NCBI GenBank assembly: GCA_016711325.1
Contig: JADJTH010000008.1
Coordinates: 124,001-188,000 of the forward strand
Direction of reading: 5' to 3'
DNA length: 64,000 bases
Source: Nigerium sp.
GTDB lineage: Bacteria; Actinomycetota; Actinomycetes; Propionibacteriales; Propionibacteriaceae
The translations under genes and the position numbers were made by a program. This document shows, piece by piece, positions 50,269-58,898 of this stretch. Below the pieces are notes generated by a model, which saw only the letters and a list, made by a program, of their open reading frames with translations, searched no databases and was not told the origin of the DNA. Positions within the stretch are counted from its first letter, which is position 1, and each line of letters begins with the position of its first letter.

Positions 50269-53097
50269 TCAGGATCCGTGGGCGACGATCAGTTCGGCGA
50301 AGGTCATGGACGAACGCCGGCGCAGGTCGGTGAGCTGGGTGCGGCACGAGAACCCGTCGGCGAGAACGATCGCGTCCGTGCCCGCGGCGTCCAGCGCCGG
50401 TTCGAGATTCGTGGCGAACACGGACGTCGAGAACGCGTAGTGGCCGTCGATCATGCCGTGGTTGCCGGCCAGCCCGCAGCAGCCCGAAACCTTCGTCACC
50501 GACGCGCCCGAGGACGCCAGCAGTCGCGCCTCGGCCGCCCAGCCCATGACGGACGCCTCGTGGCAGTGCGGCTGGGCGACGATCGTGTGCCCGGAGAGGT
50601 CGGGCATGACGAAGTCGGGATCGTCGGCGAGGAACTCGGCCAGGGTCACCACGTGGTCGGCGACCGTGCGCACCCGCGGGTCGTCGTGCAGCAACTCCAG
50701 CGCGTCCGAGCGCCACACGGCGATGCAGCTCGGTTCGGTGCCGACGACCTTGACGCCGCGGGCCGCGAAGGGATGCAGCACGTCGGTGGCCTGGCGCAGT
50801 TCCTTGACGGCGCCGTCGAGTTGCCCGGTGGTGATCCAGGTCAGCCCGCAGCAGGCCTTGCGCTCGAGCAGCCTCGGTGTCCAGCCGTTCGCGATCAGCA
50901 CCGCCGCCATCGCCGCGACCCCGTCGCCCTCGAAGGCGTCCGAGAACGAGTCGACCCACAGCACGACTTCGCCTTTCGCGGGGATCGCCGTGATGCGCCC
51001 GGAGGCACCCGGCGCCACGCCGCCTCGGGCGAGTTCGGCCCGCAGCACCGCCTGGTTGGACCGCGACGCGAATCGGGGCATGCCGCGGTGGGCGTCGATC
51101 CCGGCGACCTTCTTGACCACGGCCGACAGGCCGGGGCTCTGCATGAGCAGGTTCATCACCGGTGGCAGCAGCCGGGTGCGCGACACGAGCCGCCCCCACC
51201 TCGGCAGCCAGCCCATCGTGTAGTGATCGCGCGGGCGGAGCCGGCCCTTGTACGCCTCGTGCAGCACCGTCGACTTGTAGGCGGCCATGTCGACCCCGGC
51301 TGGGCAGTCGCGGGAGCAGCCCTTGCACGACAGACACAGATCGAGCGCCTCGTGCACCTCGGCCGACCGCCAGCCGTCGGTGACGAGCGTGCCGTTGATC
51401 ATCTCCTGCAGCACACGGGCGCGGCCGCGGGTCGCATCCTTCTCGTCGCGGGTCGCCTGCCAACTCGGACACATGACGTGGGTGCCGGTGCTGGCCACGC
51501 AGCGGCCCACCCCGGTGCACCGGTGCACGTCGTCGACGAACCCGCGGTGCGTGGTGAACAGCGGCGAGTGGCGCACGGCAGGTGCGCGCAGATCGGCGTC
51601 CACGGGTGCGGGATCGACCAGAACCCCCGGGTTGAGCAGGTTCTCGGGATCGAAGATGCGCTTGACCTGGGCGAACAGCGCGAGCGCCTCGGGGGAGTAC
51701 ATGCGCGGTAGCAGCGCGGACCGGGCACGCCCGTCGCCGTGCTCGCCCGACATCGAGCCGCCGTAGGACGCCGCCAGGTCGGCCGCCTCCTCGACGAACG
51801 CGCGATAGGACGCCGCGCCGTCGGGCTCCTGGGTGAGCGGGAAGTCGATGCGGCAGTGAACGCAGCCTTCGCCGAAGTGCCCGTACGGCAGCCCCTCGAG
51901 CCCGTGGCGGGTGAGCAGCGCCTCGAAGTCGCGCAGGTAGGCGCCGAGTCGGGCGGGCGGCACGGCGGCGTCCTCCCACCCGCCGTAGGCGGGTCGGTCG
52001 AGGCTCACGCCGGCGAGGCCGGCGCCGTCGGAGCGGATCTTCCACAGCGAGGCGGTGATCTGAGGGTCGGTGACCACGCGGCCCTCCAGGCAACCGGACG
52101 CCGCGACGAGGGCCTCGGCGCGCTCCCGCAGAGTGTCGGGATCGGCGTCGACCAGTTCGACGAACACCCAGCCCTCCCCCTCGGGCAGATCGGGCACGGC
52201 GGCGTCGCCGAGCGTCCGGCGGACGACGTCGACGATGCGGGAGCCAAGGCCCTCGGCGGCGGTGGGGGAGAACGGCAGGATTGCGGGCATCGCGTCGGCG
52301 GCGTCGGCCATCGTCGGGTAGCCCAGCGCGAGCATGGTCTTGTACGGGGCGTCGGCCACCAAGCGGACGGTCGCCCGGGTGATCACGGCCAGCGTCCCCT
52401 CGCTGCCCGCGAGGAACTTGGCGACGTCGAACCCCTTCTCGGGCAGCAGCCACTCCAGCGAGTACCCGGACACCTGTCGGCTGAAGGTGCCGAATTGGGT
52501 GCGGATCACCCCCAGGTGGGCCGCGACGAGCTCGTGCAACGTCCTCAGGGTCGGCGAGTCGGACGCCGTGAGGTCGACCCGCGAATCGAGGCTGATCCGC
52601 TCGCCGGTGCCCGTGATGACGTCGAGGGCCACCACGTTGTCGGAGGAGCGCCCGTAACCGAGCGCCCGTGGCCCGCACGCGTTGTTGCCGATCATGCCGC
52701 CGATGGTGCAGCGGCTGAACGTCGAGGGGTCGGGGCCGAAGCGAAGACCGGCCTTCTGCGCCTCGCGGGACAGCACGTCCTGCACTACGCCGGGATCCAC
52801 CACGGCCGTGCGGGTGCCGGCGTCGATCGCGTGGATCGAGCGCAGATGCCGGGCCACGTCCACGACCAGGCCGGGGCCGACCGCGTTGCCGGCGCACGAG
52901 GTGCCCGCCCCGCGGGTGGTGAGGGGGAGTCCGGCTGCGCGGGCGGCGTCCACGATTTCTCCGAGTTCGGCCACGGACGCCGGATGAGCGACCGCCTGCG
53001 GAACCACGCGGTACAGCGAGGCGTCCGTCGAGTACAGCGCGCGCGTCAGCGTCGAGGAATCGGTTCCCGCGAGCGGTGGCGCTACGGTCACGGACAT
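50269..53097 (-). CDS. FAD-binding and 4Fe-4S dehydrogenase (D-lactate/2-hydroxyacid type, YdiJ-like)
   Basis: 942 residues from ATG 53097, overlapping the marR end. An FAD_binding_4 domain is followed by an FAD-oxidase C domain (GTSCAGNAVGPGLVVDVARH, CTIGGMIGNNACGPRALGYG). Then an iron-sulphur part has CTGVGRCVASTGTHVMCPSW and CLSCKGCSRDCPAGVDM, and two CCG domains (ACCGLTWITTGQ, GCCGLAGNHGMID). Single-chain GlcD-GlcF-like fusions of this kind oxidise D-lactate or 2-hydroxyglutarate and feed electrons to the respiratory chain. The overlapping MarR protein probably controls it. Confidence 0.92.
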   Translation of the reverse strand: MSVTVAPPLAGTDSSTLTRALYSTDASLYRVVPQAVAHPASVAELGEIVDAARAAGLPLTTRGAGTSCAGNAVGPGLVVDVARHLRSIHAIDAGTRTAVVDPGVVQDVLSREAQKAGLRFGPDPSTFSRCTIGGMIGNNACGPRALGYGRSSDNVVALDVITGTGERISLDSRVDLTASDSPTLRTLHELVAAHLGVIRTQFGTFSRQVSGYSLEWLLPEKGFDVAKFLAGSEGTLAVITRATVRLVADAPYKTMLALGYPTMADAADAMPAILPFSPTAAEGLGSRIVDVVRRTLGDAAVPDLPEGEGWVFVELVDADPDTLRERAEALVAASGCLEGRVVTDPQITASLWKIRSDGAGLAGVSLDRPAYGGWEDAAVPPARLGAYLRDFEALLTRHGLEGLPYGHFGEGCVHCRIDFPLTQEPDGAASYRAFVEEAADLAASYGGSMSGEHGDGRARSALLPRMYSPEALALFAQVKRIFDPENLLNPGVLVDPAPVDADLRAPAVRHSPLFTTHRGFVDDVHRCTGVGRCVASTGTHVMCPSWQATRDEKDATRGRARVLQEMINGTLVTDGWRSAEVHEALDLCLSCKGCSRDCPAGVDMAAYKSTVLHEAYKGRLRPRDHYTMGWLPRWGRLVSRTRLLPPVMNLLMQSPGLSAVVKKVAGIDAHRGMPRFASRSNQAVLRAELARGGVAPGASGRITAIPAKGEVVLWVDSFSDAFEGDGVAAMAAVLIANGWTPRLLERKACCGLTWITTGQLDGAVKELRQATDVLHPFAARGVKVVGTEPSCIAVWRSDALELLHDDPRVRTVADHVVTLAEFLADDPDFVMPDLSGHTIVAQPHCHEASVMGWAAEARLLASSGASVTKVSGCCGLAGNHGMIDGHYAFSTSVFATNLEPALDAAGTDAIVLADGFSCRTQLTDLRRRSSMTFAELIVAHGS

Positions 53098-53107
53098 GAC
53101 CGTAGCG
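53080..53107 (-). promoter_or_regulatory. perfect hairpin over the marR stop / dehydrogenase start
   Basis: CGCTACGGTCA (53080-53090), CGGACA loop and TGACCGTAGCG (53097-53107) form an 11-bp perfect stem in the mRNA. The dehydrogenase ATG (53095-53097) sits at the edge of the 6-base loop and the marR stop in the stem. Translation of marR to its end would melt the stem, giving coupled expression. As DNA it could also be a dyad operator. Confidence 0.6.
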
Positions 53108-53555
53108 ATCGATTGACGGCGTCCATCGCGCGGCCCAGCGCCGCGAAGTCGTCGGGATCGACGGCATCGACCAGCACCTCGCGCACCGAGGCCACATGGT
53201 CGGGGGCGGCGGCATCGAGCAGATCCCAGCCCCGTGGGGTGAGCACGGCGATGACACCGCGACGATCGCGCGGGCAGGGCACACGCGTGAGCAGACCCTT
53301 CTCCTCCATCCGGGCCACAGCGTGCGTCAGACGCGAGCGCGACTGGCGGGAGGCGTCCGCGAGCTCGCTCATCCGCATGCGGCGTCCGGGTGCCTCGGAG
53401 AGGTTGACGAGGATCTCGTACTCGCTCATGCAGAGCCCGAACGGGCGCAGCCGGTCCTCGAGGAAGGCGTCGATGCGGGCCACCGCGGAAAGATAGGATC
53501 GCCACACCTGTTGCTGCTCCGCGGAGAGCCAGCGCGGGGCGGCGGAGGTGTGCAT
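53088..53555 (-). CDS. MarR-family transcriptional regulator
   Basis: 155 residues. The winged helix-turn-helix is at residues 45-110 (MSEYEILVNLSEAPGRRMRM, SELADASRQSRSRLTHAVAR, EEKGLLTRVPCPRDRRGV). These proteins respond to phenolic or organic acids or to redox. Overlap with the dehydrogenase gene by 10 bases suggests both are made together and that the regulator controls this operon. Confidence 0.92.
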   Translation of the reverse strand: MHTSAAPRWLSAEQQQVWRSYLSAVARIDAFLEDRLRPFGLCMSEYEILVNLSEAPGRRMRMSELADASRQSRSRLTHAVARMEEKGLLTRVPCPRDRRGVIAVLTPRGWDLLDAAAPDHVASVREVLVDAVDPDDFAALGRAMDAVNRSLRSCP

Positions 53556-53659
53556 GGGCTAATTCTAGCCCGCGCGGCTAGTGATCATGGCCGATTCGAG
53601 CCTCTACACTGGCGCAACACCGGCCCGACCAGGGTCTGGCTCCGAGGGAAGGACCAACG

Positions 53660-55474
53660 ATGACCGGTATCCAGACGCTGCTCGACAACCGGCCACCGAC
53701 CGTGGGCGCCATGTTCAACCTGCGGGTAGCGAAGACTCCCGACTACGAAGCGTTCCGCTATCCCGACGAAAACGAGAACTGGATCAGCCTGACGTGGGCA
53801 CAGACGCGCACCCGGGTGTGGGAGATCGGCGCCGGTCTGCTGTCGCTGGGGCTGCAACAAGAAGAGCGAGTTGCCATCGCGTCGAACACCCGGATCGAGT
53901 GGGTGCTGATCGACTTGGCGATCAACTGCGCGGGCGGTGCGACCACCACGGTCTACCCCAACACGCAAGGCTCTGAATTCGCCCATATCGTCACGCATTC
54001 CGACTCGCACTTCTTCGTCGCGGAGAACGTCGAGCAGGTCGAGAAGCTGCGCGCGTTCGTGCCCGAGGGCCAGGTCCGCACCGTCATCCTGCTCGATGGC
54101 GAGGCGGAGGGCGCGCTGAGCGTCGCGGATCTGCGCGAGCGCGGACGGGCTCATCTCGCCGAGCATCCGAGCGCCATGGACGACGCAGTTGCGGCGACGG
54201 GTCCCGGCACGCTCGCGACCCTCATCTACACGTCGGGCACCACGGGTCTGCCGAAGGGTGTCGAGCTGACCCAGGGCAACTGGACGTACGAGGGCGTGGC
54301 CGTCGACTCGCTCGATATCATCGGCGCCGGTTCCCTGCAGTACTTCTGGCTGCCGCTGTCGCACGTGTTCGGCAAGGCCGTGTCGATGATCCAGCTGCAG
54401 ATCGGGTTCGCGTCCGTGATCGACGGACGCCTCGACCGGATCGTGCCGGGGCTCGGCGCCACCAATCCGGCGTTCATGTGCGGCGCCCCCCGGATCTTCG
54501 AGAAGGTGCGCAACGCCGTGAAGGCGAGTGCGGGGGGCGGCGTCAAGTTCAGGATCGCCCGCTGGGCGTTCGCCGTCGGCCGCGACTCCAACCCGTACCG
54601 GCTGGCCGGCAGACCGATGCCCAGGTCGCTGGCGTTGCGGTACGCGATCGCGAACAAGCTGGTGTTCTCGAAACTGCAGGAGCGGATGGGTGGCAACATC
54701 CAGTTCATGGTGTCCGGCTCGGCCAAGCTGAGCCCGCAGGTGCAGGAGTGGTTCTATTCGGCCGGCATCGTGATCGTCGAGGGCTACGGCTCCACCGAGA
54801 CTTCGGCGGTCGCCGCGGTGAACCACCCCACCACGCCGCGCTTCGGCACGGTCGGCCCCGCGCTGCCGGGCACCGAGATCCGGATCGCCGATGACGGTGA
54901 GGTCCTGGTCAAGGGCCCCGGGATCATGCGCGGCTACCACAAGGATCCGGAGCAGACCGCAGAGGTGCTGATCGACGGCTGGTTCCACACCGGCGACATC
55001 GGTGAGTTGGACGCCGACGGCTACCTGCGGATCACCGACCGCAAGAAGGATCTGATGAAGACCTCGGGCGGCAAGTACGTGGCCCCGCAGAAGGTCGAAG
55101 GTACGCTGGCGGCCAACATCCCCTACGTGTCGCAGGTCGTCGCCGTCGGCGACGGACGCCACTACATCTCGGCGCTCGTCACCCTCGATCCGGCCGCGGT
55201 GGCGAACTGGGCCAAGCGGCACGGCAAGGAGGAGCTGAGCTACGCGCAGTTGACCCAGCTTCCCGAGATGCGGGCGTCGGTGGACCGCTTTCTCAAGCGC
55301 GCGAACGCGAAACTCGAGCGCTGGGAGACGGTCAAGCGCTACGCGATTCTCGACCACGAGTTGACCGTCGAGGACGGCGGCCTCACCGCCAACATGAAGC
55401 TGCGACGCAGCGTCGTGACCCAGCGTTACGCCGACGTGGTCGGCACGCTCTACGACGACGAGGGCGATGACTGA
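53660..55474 (+). CDS. AMP-dependent long-chain acyl-CoA synthetase (FadD15-like)
   Basis: 604 residues. AMP-binding enzyme with P-loop LIYTSGTTGLPKGVELT near residue 190, VEGYGSTETSAVAAVN near 375, and the hinge GDIGELDADGYLRITDRKKD near 450. The C-terminal Lys (TVEDGGLTANMKLRRSVV) closes the active site. It activates fatty acids to acyl-CoA through acyl-AMP. The next gene (a thioesterase) overlaps by 8 bases. Confidence 0.93.
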   Translation: MTGIQTLLDNRPPTVGAMFNLRVAKTPDYEAFRYPDENENWISLTWAQTRTRVWEIGAGLLSLGLQQEERVAIASNTRIEWVLIDLAINCAGGATTTVYPNTQGSEFAHIVTHSDSHFFVAENVEQVEKLRAFVPEGQVRTVILLDGEAEGALSVADLRERGRAHLAEHPSAMDDAVAATGPGTLATLIYTSGTTGLPKGVELTQGNWTYEGVAVDSLDIIGAGSLQYFWLPLSHVFGKAVSMIQLQIGFASVIDGRLDRIVPGLGATNPAFMCGAPRIFEKVRNAVKASAGGGVKFRIARWAFAVGRDSNPYRLAGRPMPRSLALRYAIANKLVFSKLQERMGGNIQFMVSGSAKLSPQVQEWFYSAGIVIVEGYGSTETSAVAAVNHPTTPRFGTVGPALPGTEIRIADDGEVLVKGPGIMRGYHKDPEQTAEVLIDGWFHTGDIGELDADGYLRITDRKKDLMKTSGGKYVAPQKVEGTLAANIPYVSQVVAVGDGRHYISALVTLDPAAVANWAKRHGKEELSYAQLTQLPEMRASVDRFLKRANAKLERWETVKRYAILDHELTVEDGGLTANMKLRRSVVTQRYADVVGTLYDDEGDD

Positions 55475-56327
55475 CATTCATCTGGTGCGGGTGCCTGTGC
55501 GCTGGGCCGATCTCGACGCCCAGGACAGCCTGCCGCAGCGGTGGGCCAACGATGCGGTCATCCTCGACTACTTGCAGGAGGCGCGCGTCGACTTCCTGCT
55601 CAGGGGACCGAACGCTCACCTGCTGGGCGGCGGCATCATCGTGGTCGAGCATCAGGTCGAGTACCTGGCCCCGATCCGCTCCGGCACCGAATACGTCGAG
55701 GTCGGCCTCAGCGTGGCAGGCGTGGGAGCGGCACGGCTCACGGTCGGGTACCGCGTCCACGCGGGCGACGAGCGCGTCGCCCGCGCGCGCACGCTGCTGT
55801 GCAATTACGACTTCGCCGCCCAGCGTCCCGCGCGCTGGGCGGACGCCGAGCGCGCATGGTTCACCCAGCGCGCGGCACCGCTGGAACCGCTGCGCGACGT
55901 GGGGGCGTTCGAGGTCGGGGAGCGGTACCACCGGCACCGGTTCGTGGTCCGCTGGTCCGACATGGACGCCTACGGGCACGCCAACAACACGCGCTTCTAC
56001 GACTACGTCGCCGAGGCGAGGGTAGGGATGCTGGGCGTGCCGTCGCGCGGCAGCGCGTGGCTGGTCGTGCGCCAGGACATGCGCTACGTCGGCCAGATCG
56101 AGCACCGGTTGGAACCCTACGAGGTGCACACCGCCGTCGCCGCCCTCGGGAACACCTCGGTGACGCTGGCCGCCCGGATCGTCGATCCGTCCGGCGGACG
56201 CCTGCTCGCCCACGCGACCACCGTGCTGGTGCACGCTGACGGCGCGGGGCGTCCCCAGACGCTGCCGGAGTCGGCCCGCGAGGCGTACGGCCGCTGGCCC
56301 GCGACACCGCACGAGGGACGACGATGA
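55467..56327 (+). CDS. acyl-CoA thioesterase with two hot-dog domains
   Basis: 286 residues. The first hot-dog domain (VPVRWADLDAQDSLPQRWAN, residues 10-125) and the second (FVVRWSDMDAYGHANNTRFY, residues 150-280) are 4HBT-type folds. The second keeps the DxxGHxNN active-site pattern, while the first has it altered (DAQDSLPQRWAN), so the second is likely the catalytic one. It hydrolyses acyl-CoA, possibly balancing the synthetase it overlaps. Confidence 0.88.
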   Translation: MTDIHLVRVPVRWADLDAQDSLPQRWANDAVILDYLQEARVDFLLRGPNAHLLGGGIIVVEHQVEYLAPIRSGTEYVEVGLSVAGVGAARLTVGYRVHAGDERVARARTLLCNYDFAAQRPARWADAERAWFTQRAAPLEPLRDVGAFEVGERYHRHRFVVRWSDMDAYGHANNTRFYDYVAEARVGMLGVPSRGSAWLVVRQDMRYVGQIEHRLEPYEVHTAVAALGNTSVTLAARIVDPSGGRLLAHATTVLVHADGAGRPQTLPESAREAYGRWPATPHEGRR

Positions 56328-57151
56328 CCGTCCATCGTTGCGCGGTGTTGGGACGGCCGATCGCACACTCGCTGAGCCCCGCGATCCACACGCGCGCCTA
56401 TCAGGTGCTCGGGATCGCCGGCGAGTGGCACTACGGTCGCCACGAGGTGGGCGAGGCCGACCTGGCCGCCTTCATCGCGTCCTGCGGGCCGCAGTGGGTG
56501 GGCCTGTCGTGTACGGCGCCGCTCAAAGAGATACTGGTGAGCCTCGGCGAGCCTTCCGAGCGCGCCCGCCTGCTCCACTCGGGTAACACTTTCCTGTTCG
56601 ATCACGGCGGCACCCCGCGCGTGGAGAACACCGACGTCACCGGCCTGATCGGCGCCCTGCGCCGTGCGGGCGTGACGAGCGCGAACACCGCGATCGTGAC
56701 CGGGAACGGTGCCACGGCACGGTCGTCGCTGTACGCGCTGGCCGAGCTCGGCGTCCGCGATGTGCTCGTCCTCGCACGCTCGTCGGAGCGGGCGTACGCC
56801 AGTCTGGGGCCGCTCGCAGGCGTGCTCGGCGTCCATATCGAGGTGGGCGCGTTCGGTGAGGTGCCGGACGCCGCCGCCGTGGATGTGCTCGTCTCGACCG
56901 TGTCGGCGCCGCAGGCACAGGAGGTGGCCGAAGGGCTGGTGGCGCTGACCGAGGTGTGCTTCGAGGCCACCTACAACCACTACCCGACCCGGCTCGACCT
57001 CGCCGCCCGCGCGGCGGGGATCGTTCAACTGTCGGGTGTCGACCTGCTGGTCGGGCAGGCGCTCGAGCAAGTCCGGCTCATGACCGGACGCTCCTGTGCG
57101 CCCGAGCCGTTGCTGGAGGTCTGTTATGCGGCGCTGGAGGCGCGCGGCTGA
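56324..57151 (+). CDS. aroE: shikimate dehydrogenase
   Basis: 275 residues; ATG overlaps the thioesterase stop (4 bases). The N-terminal substrate domain has GRPIAHSLSPAIHTRAYQVL and the catalytic Lys in SCTAPLKEIL. The NADP domain has VTGNGATARSSLYALAELGV, a slightly altered GxGGxxR loop. It ends VDLLVGQALEQVRLMTGR as usual. It reduces 3-dehydroshikimate in aromatic amino-acid synthesis. Some actinobacterial paralogs act on other quinate-like substrates, so the exact substrate is slightly open. Confidence 0.9.
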   Translation: MTVHRCAVLGRPIAHSLSPAIHTRAYQVLGIAGEWHYGRHEVGEADLAAFIASCGPQWVGLSCTAPLKEILVSLGEPSERARLLHSGNTFLFDHGGTPRVENTDVTGLIGALRRAGVTSANTAIVTGNGATARSSLYALAELGVRDVLVLARSSERAYASLGPLAGVLGVHIEVGAFGEVPDAAAVDVLVSTVSAPQAQEVAEGLVALTEVCFEATYNHYPTRLDLAARAAGIVQLSGVDLLVGQALEQVRLMTGRSCAPEPLLEVCYAALEARG

Positions 57152-57161
57152 CCCGTGGGGA

Positions 57162-57338
57162 TCACTGGGTGCGCGAGCGGCGCAGCCAGGCCGGGCCCAT
57201 CATGAACAGCGTGATCACGGCCGCGATGAGCAGGGGGATCCCCAGCACGAGCGGCAGGATGTCCATGAGGCCGGGCTCGTACTCCTGCGGCCATCCGGGC
57301 AGGCTCTCGAGGAGCGGGATCAAGGCGAGATGCGACAT
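57162..57338 (-). CDS. small membrane protein of unknown function
   Basis: 58 residues from ATG 57338 (a longer frame has no support). After SLPGWPQEYEPGLMDILPLV comes a single membrane helix with LGIPLLIAAVITLFMMGP and a basic end (AWLRRSRTQ). Small proteins of this design are common beside pyrR or other house-keeping genes in actinobacteria. It lies convergent with aroE and divergent from pyrR. Confidence 0.75.
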   Translation of the reverse strand: MSHLALIPLLESLPGWPQEYEPGLMDILPLVLGIPLLIAAVITLFMMGPAWLRRSRTQ

Positions 57339-57371
57339 GACCCGAATGCTAGCGGACGGGTCGGGTAGATT

Positions 57372-57398
57372 GACTGCCCGGGAGAGCGGCGAAGGAGT
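57372..57398 (+). promoter_or_regulatory. possible PyrR-binding RNA loop upstream of pyrR
   Basis: ACTGCCCGGGAGAGCGGC (57373-57390) can fold with GCC/GGC and ACT/AGT pairs and shows CCCGGGAGA in the loop, close to the PyrR consensus CCNGNGAGG. The following GGAG (57394-57397) is the pyrR ribosome site. In mycobacteria PyrR represses translation through such a site. Confidence 0.45.
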
Positions 57399-57405
57399 AA
57401 CGCTG

Positions 57406-57960
57406 GTGAGCGCAGAATCGACGGCCCGGCTGATCTGGGATGGCAACGACATGTTTCGGGCGCTGAAGCGGATCGCCCATCAGGTTCTCGAAGCGAACCG
57501 GGGCCCCGAACGGCTGGTGCTGCTCGGGATCCAGACCCGCGGCGTCCCGCTGGCGGCGCGACTGGGTGCCCTGATCGCAGAATCCGAGGGCGTCGACGTC
57601 CCCGTCGGTGAACTCGACATCACGATGTACCGCGACGACCTGCGCAGCCAGCCGACGCGGGCGGTCGGACGGACGCGCATCCCGGTCGCGCTGGATGACC
57701 GGACGGTCGTGCTCGTCGACGACGTGCTCTATTCCGGGCGCACGATCGCGGCTGCCATGGACGCACTGTCGGACATCGGGCGGCCCCGGGCGGTGCGCCT
57801 GGCGGTGCTCATCGATCGCGGTCACCGCGAACTGCCGATCCAGGCCGACCACGTCGGCAAGGATCTGCCGACCCGGTCCGAGGAACATGTGCGCGTCGCC
57901 CTCACCGAGATCGACGGAGAAGACCTGATCAGCATCAGCCAGCCCTCGAAGGGAGCCTGA
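57406..57960 (+). CDS. pyrR: bifunctional pyrimidine regulator / uracil phosphoribosyltransferase PyrR
   Basis: 184 residues from GTG 57406 behind GAAGGAG. The PRPP-binding motif VVLVDDVLYSGRTIAAAMD near residue 105 and LVLLGIQTRGVPLAARLG near 42 are typical, as is the tail EEHVRVALTEIDGEDLISIS. PyrR binds pyr mRNA when UMP is plentiful. The stop overlaps the pyrB start (TGATG), so the operon runs pyrR-pyrB-pyrC. Confidence 0.96.
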   Translation: MSAESTARLIWDGNDMFRALKRIAHQVLEANRGPERLVLLGIQTRGVPLAARLGALIAESEGVDVPVGELDITMYRDDLRSQPTRAVGRTRIPVALDDRTVVLVDDVLYSGRTIAAAMDALSDIGRPRAVRLAVLIDRGHRELPIQADHVGKDLPTRSEEHVRVALTEIDGEDLISISQPSKGA

Positions 57961-58898
57961 TGCGCCACCTGCTGAGCGCCGGCGACCTGTCGCACCGCGA
58001 GGCGCTGTCGCTCCTCGACATGGCCGAAGAGATGCACGAAGTGCAACGGCGTCCGATCAAGAAACTGCCGGCCCTGCGCGGGCGCACGATCGTCAACATG
58101 TTCTTCGAGGACTCCACGCGCACACGCACGAGCTTCGAGATCGCCGGCAAGTGGATGAGCGCCGACACGATCAACGTGTCGGGCAAGGGGTCGTCGGTGT
58201 CCAAGGGCGAGTCCCTGCGCGACACCATGCTGACCCTGGACGCCATGGGCGTCGACTGCTTCGTCATCCGGCACGCTTCCTCCGGCGCGGTCGCGCAGAC
58301 CGCGAACTGGGTGCGCGCCTGCGTCGTGAACGCCGGCGACGGTCAGCACGAGCATCCGACGCAGGCGCTGCTGGACGCCTACGCGATGCGCCAGCACTTC
58401 CGCGCGTCCGGCGTCCGCGAGGCGTTCGAAGGCAAGCGGATCGCCATCGTCGGCGACCTGCTGCACAGCCGTGTGGTTCGTTCGAACGTGCTGCTGCAGC
58501 GCACACTTGGCGGGCAGGTCACCCTCGTGGCCCCGCCGACGCTGTTGCCGGCCGGCGTCGAATCCTGGGGGGTGACGGTGAGCCACGATCTGGACGCGGT
58601 CCTGCCGCAGGCCGACGTCGTGATGATGCTGCGCGTGCAGCGTGAGCGCATGGCGGGCGGGTTCTTCCCGACCGCGCGCGAGTATTCGGCCGGCTACGGG
58701 CTGACCGCCGAGCGCCTCGCACGGGTGAGGCCGGACGCCGCGATCATGCACCCCGGCCCCATGAATCGCGGCGTGGAGATCTCGTCCGAGGCCGCGGACG
58801 CCGCCAACTCGCGGGTGCTGGAACAGGTGTCGGCCGGCGTCGCCGTCCGCATGAGTGTGCTGTACCACCTGCTGGGTGGAGAGGGAGGGGCACGATGA
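57960..58898 (+). CDS. pyrB: aspartate carbamoyltransferase catalytic chain
   Basis: 312 residues. It makes carbamoyl aspartate in step 2 of pyrimidine synthesis. The carbamoyl-phosphate motif FFEDSTRTRTSFEIA lies near residue 45, HPTQALLDAY near 127, and the aspartate-loop motif HPGPMNRGVEIS near 260. Its ATG overlaps the pyrR stop, and its end overlaps the pyrC start by 4 bases. Regulatory chain PyrI is absent, as expected outside enterics. Confidence 0.96.
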   Translation: MRHLLSAGDLSHREALSLLDMAEEMHEVQRRPIKKLPALRGRTIVNMFFEDSTRTRTSFEIAGKWMSADTINVSGKGSSVSKGESLRDTMLTLDAMGVDCFVIRHASSGAVAQTANWVRACVVNAGDGQHEHPTQALLDAYAMRQHFRASGVREAFEGKRIAIVGDLLHSRVVRSNVLLQRTLGGQVTLVAPPTLLPAGVESWGVTVSHDLDAVLPQADVVMMLRVQRERMAGGFFPTAREYSAGYGLTAERLARVRPDAAIMHPGPMNRGVEISSEAADAANSRVLEQVSAGVAVRMSVLYHLLGGEGGAR

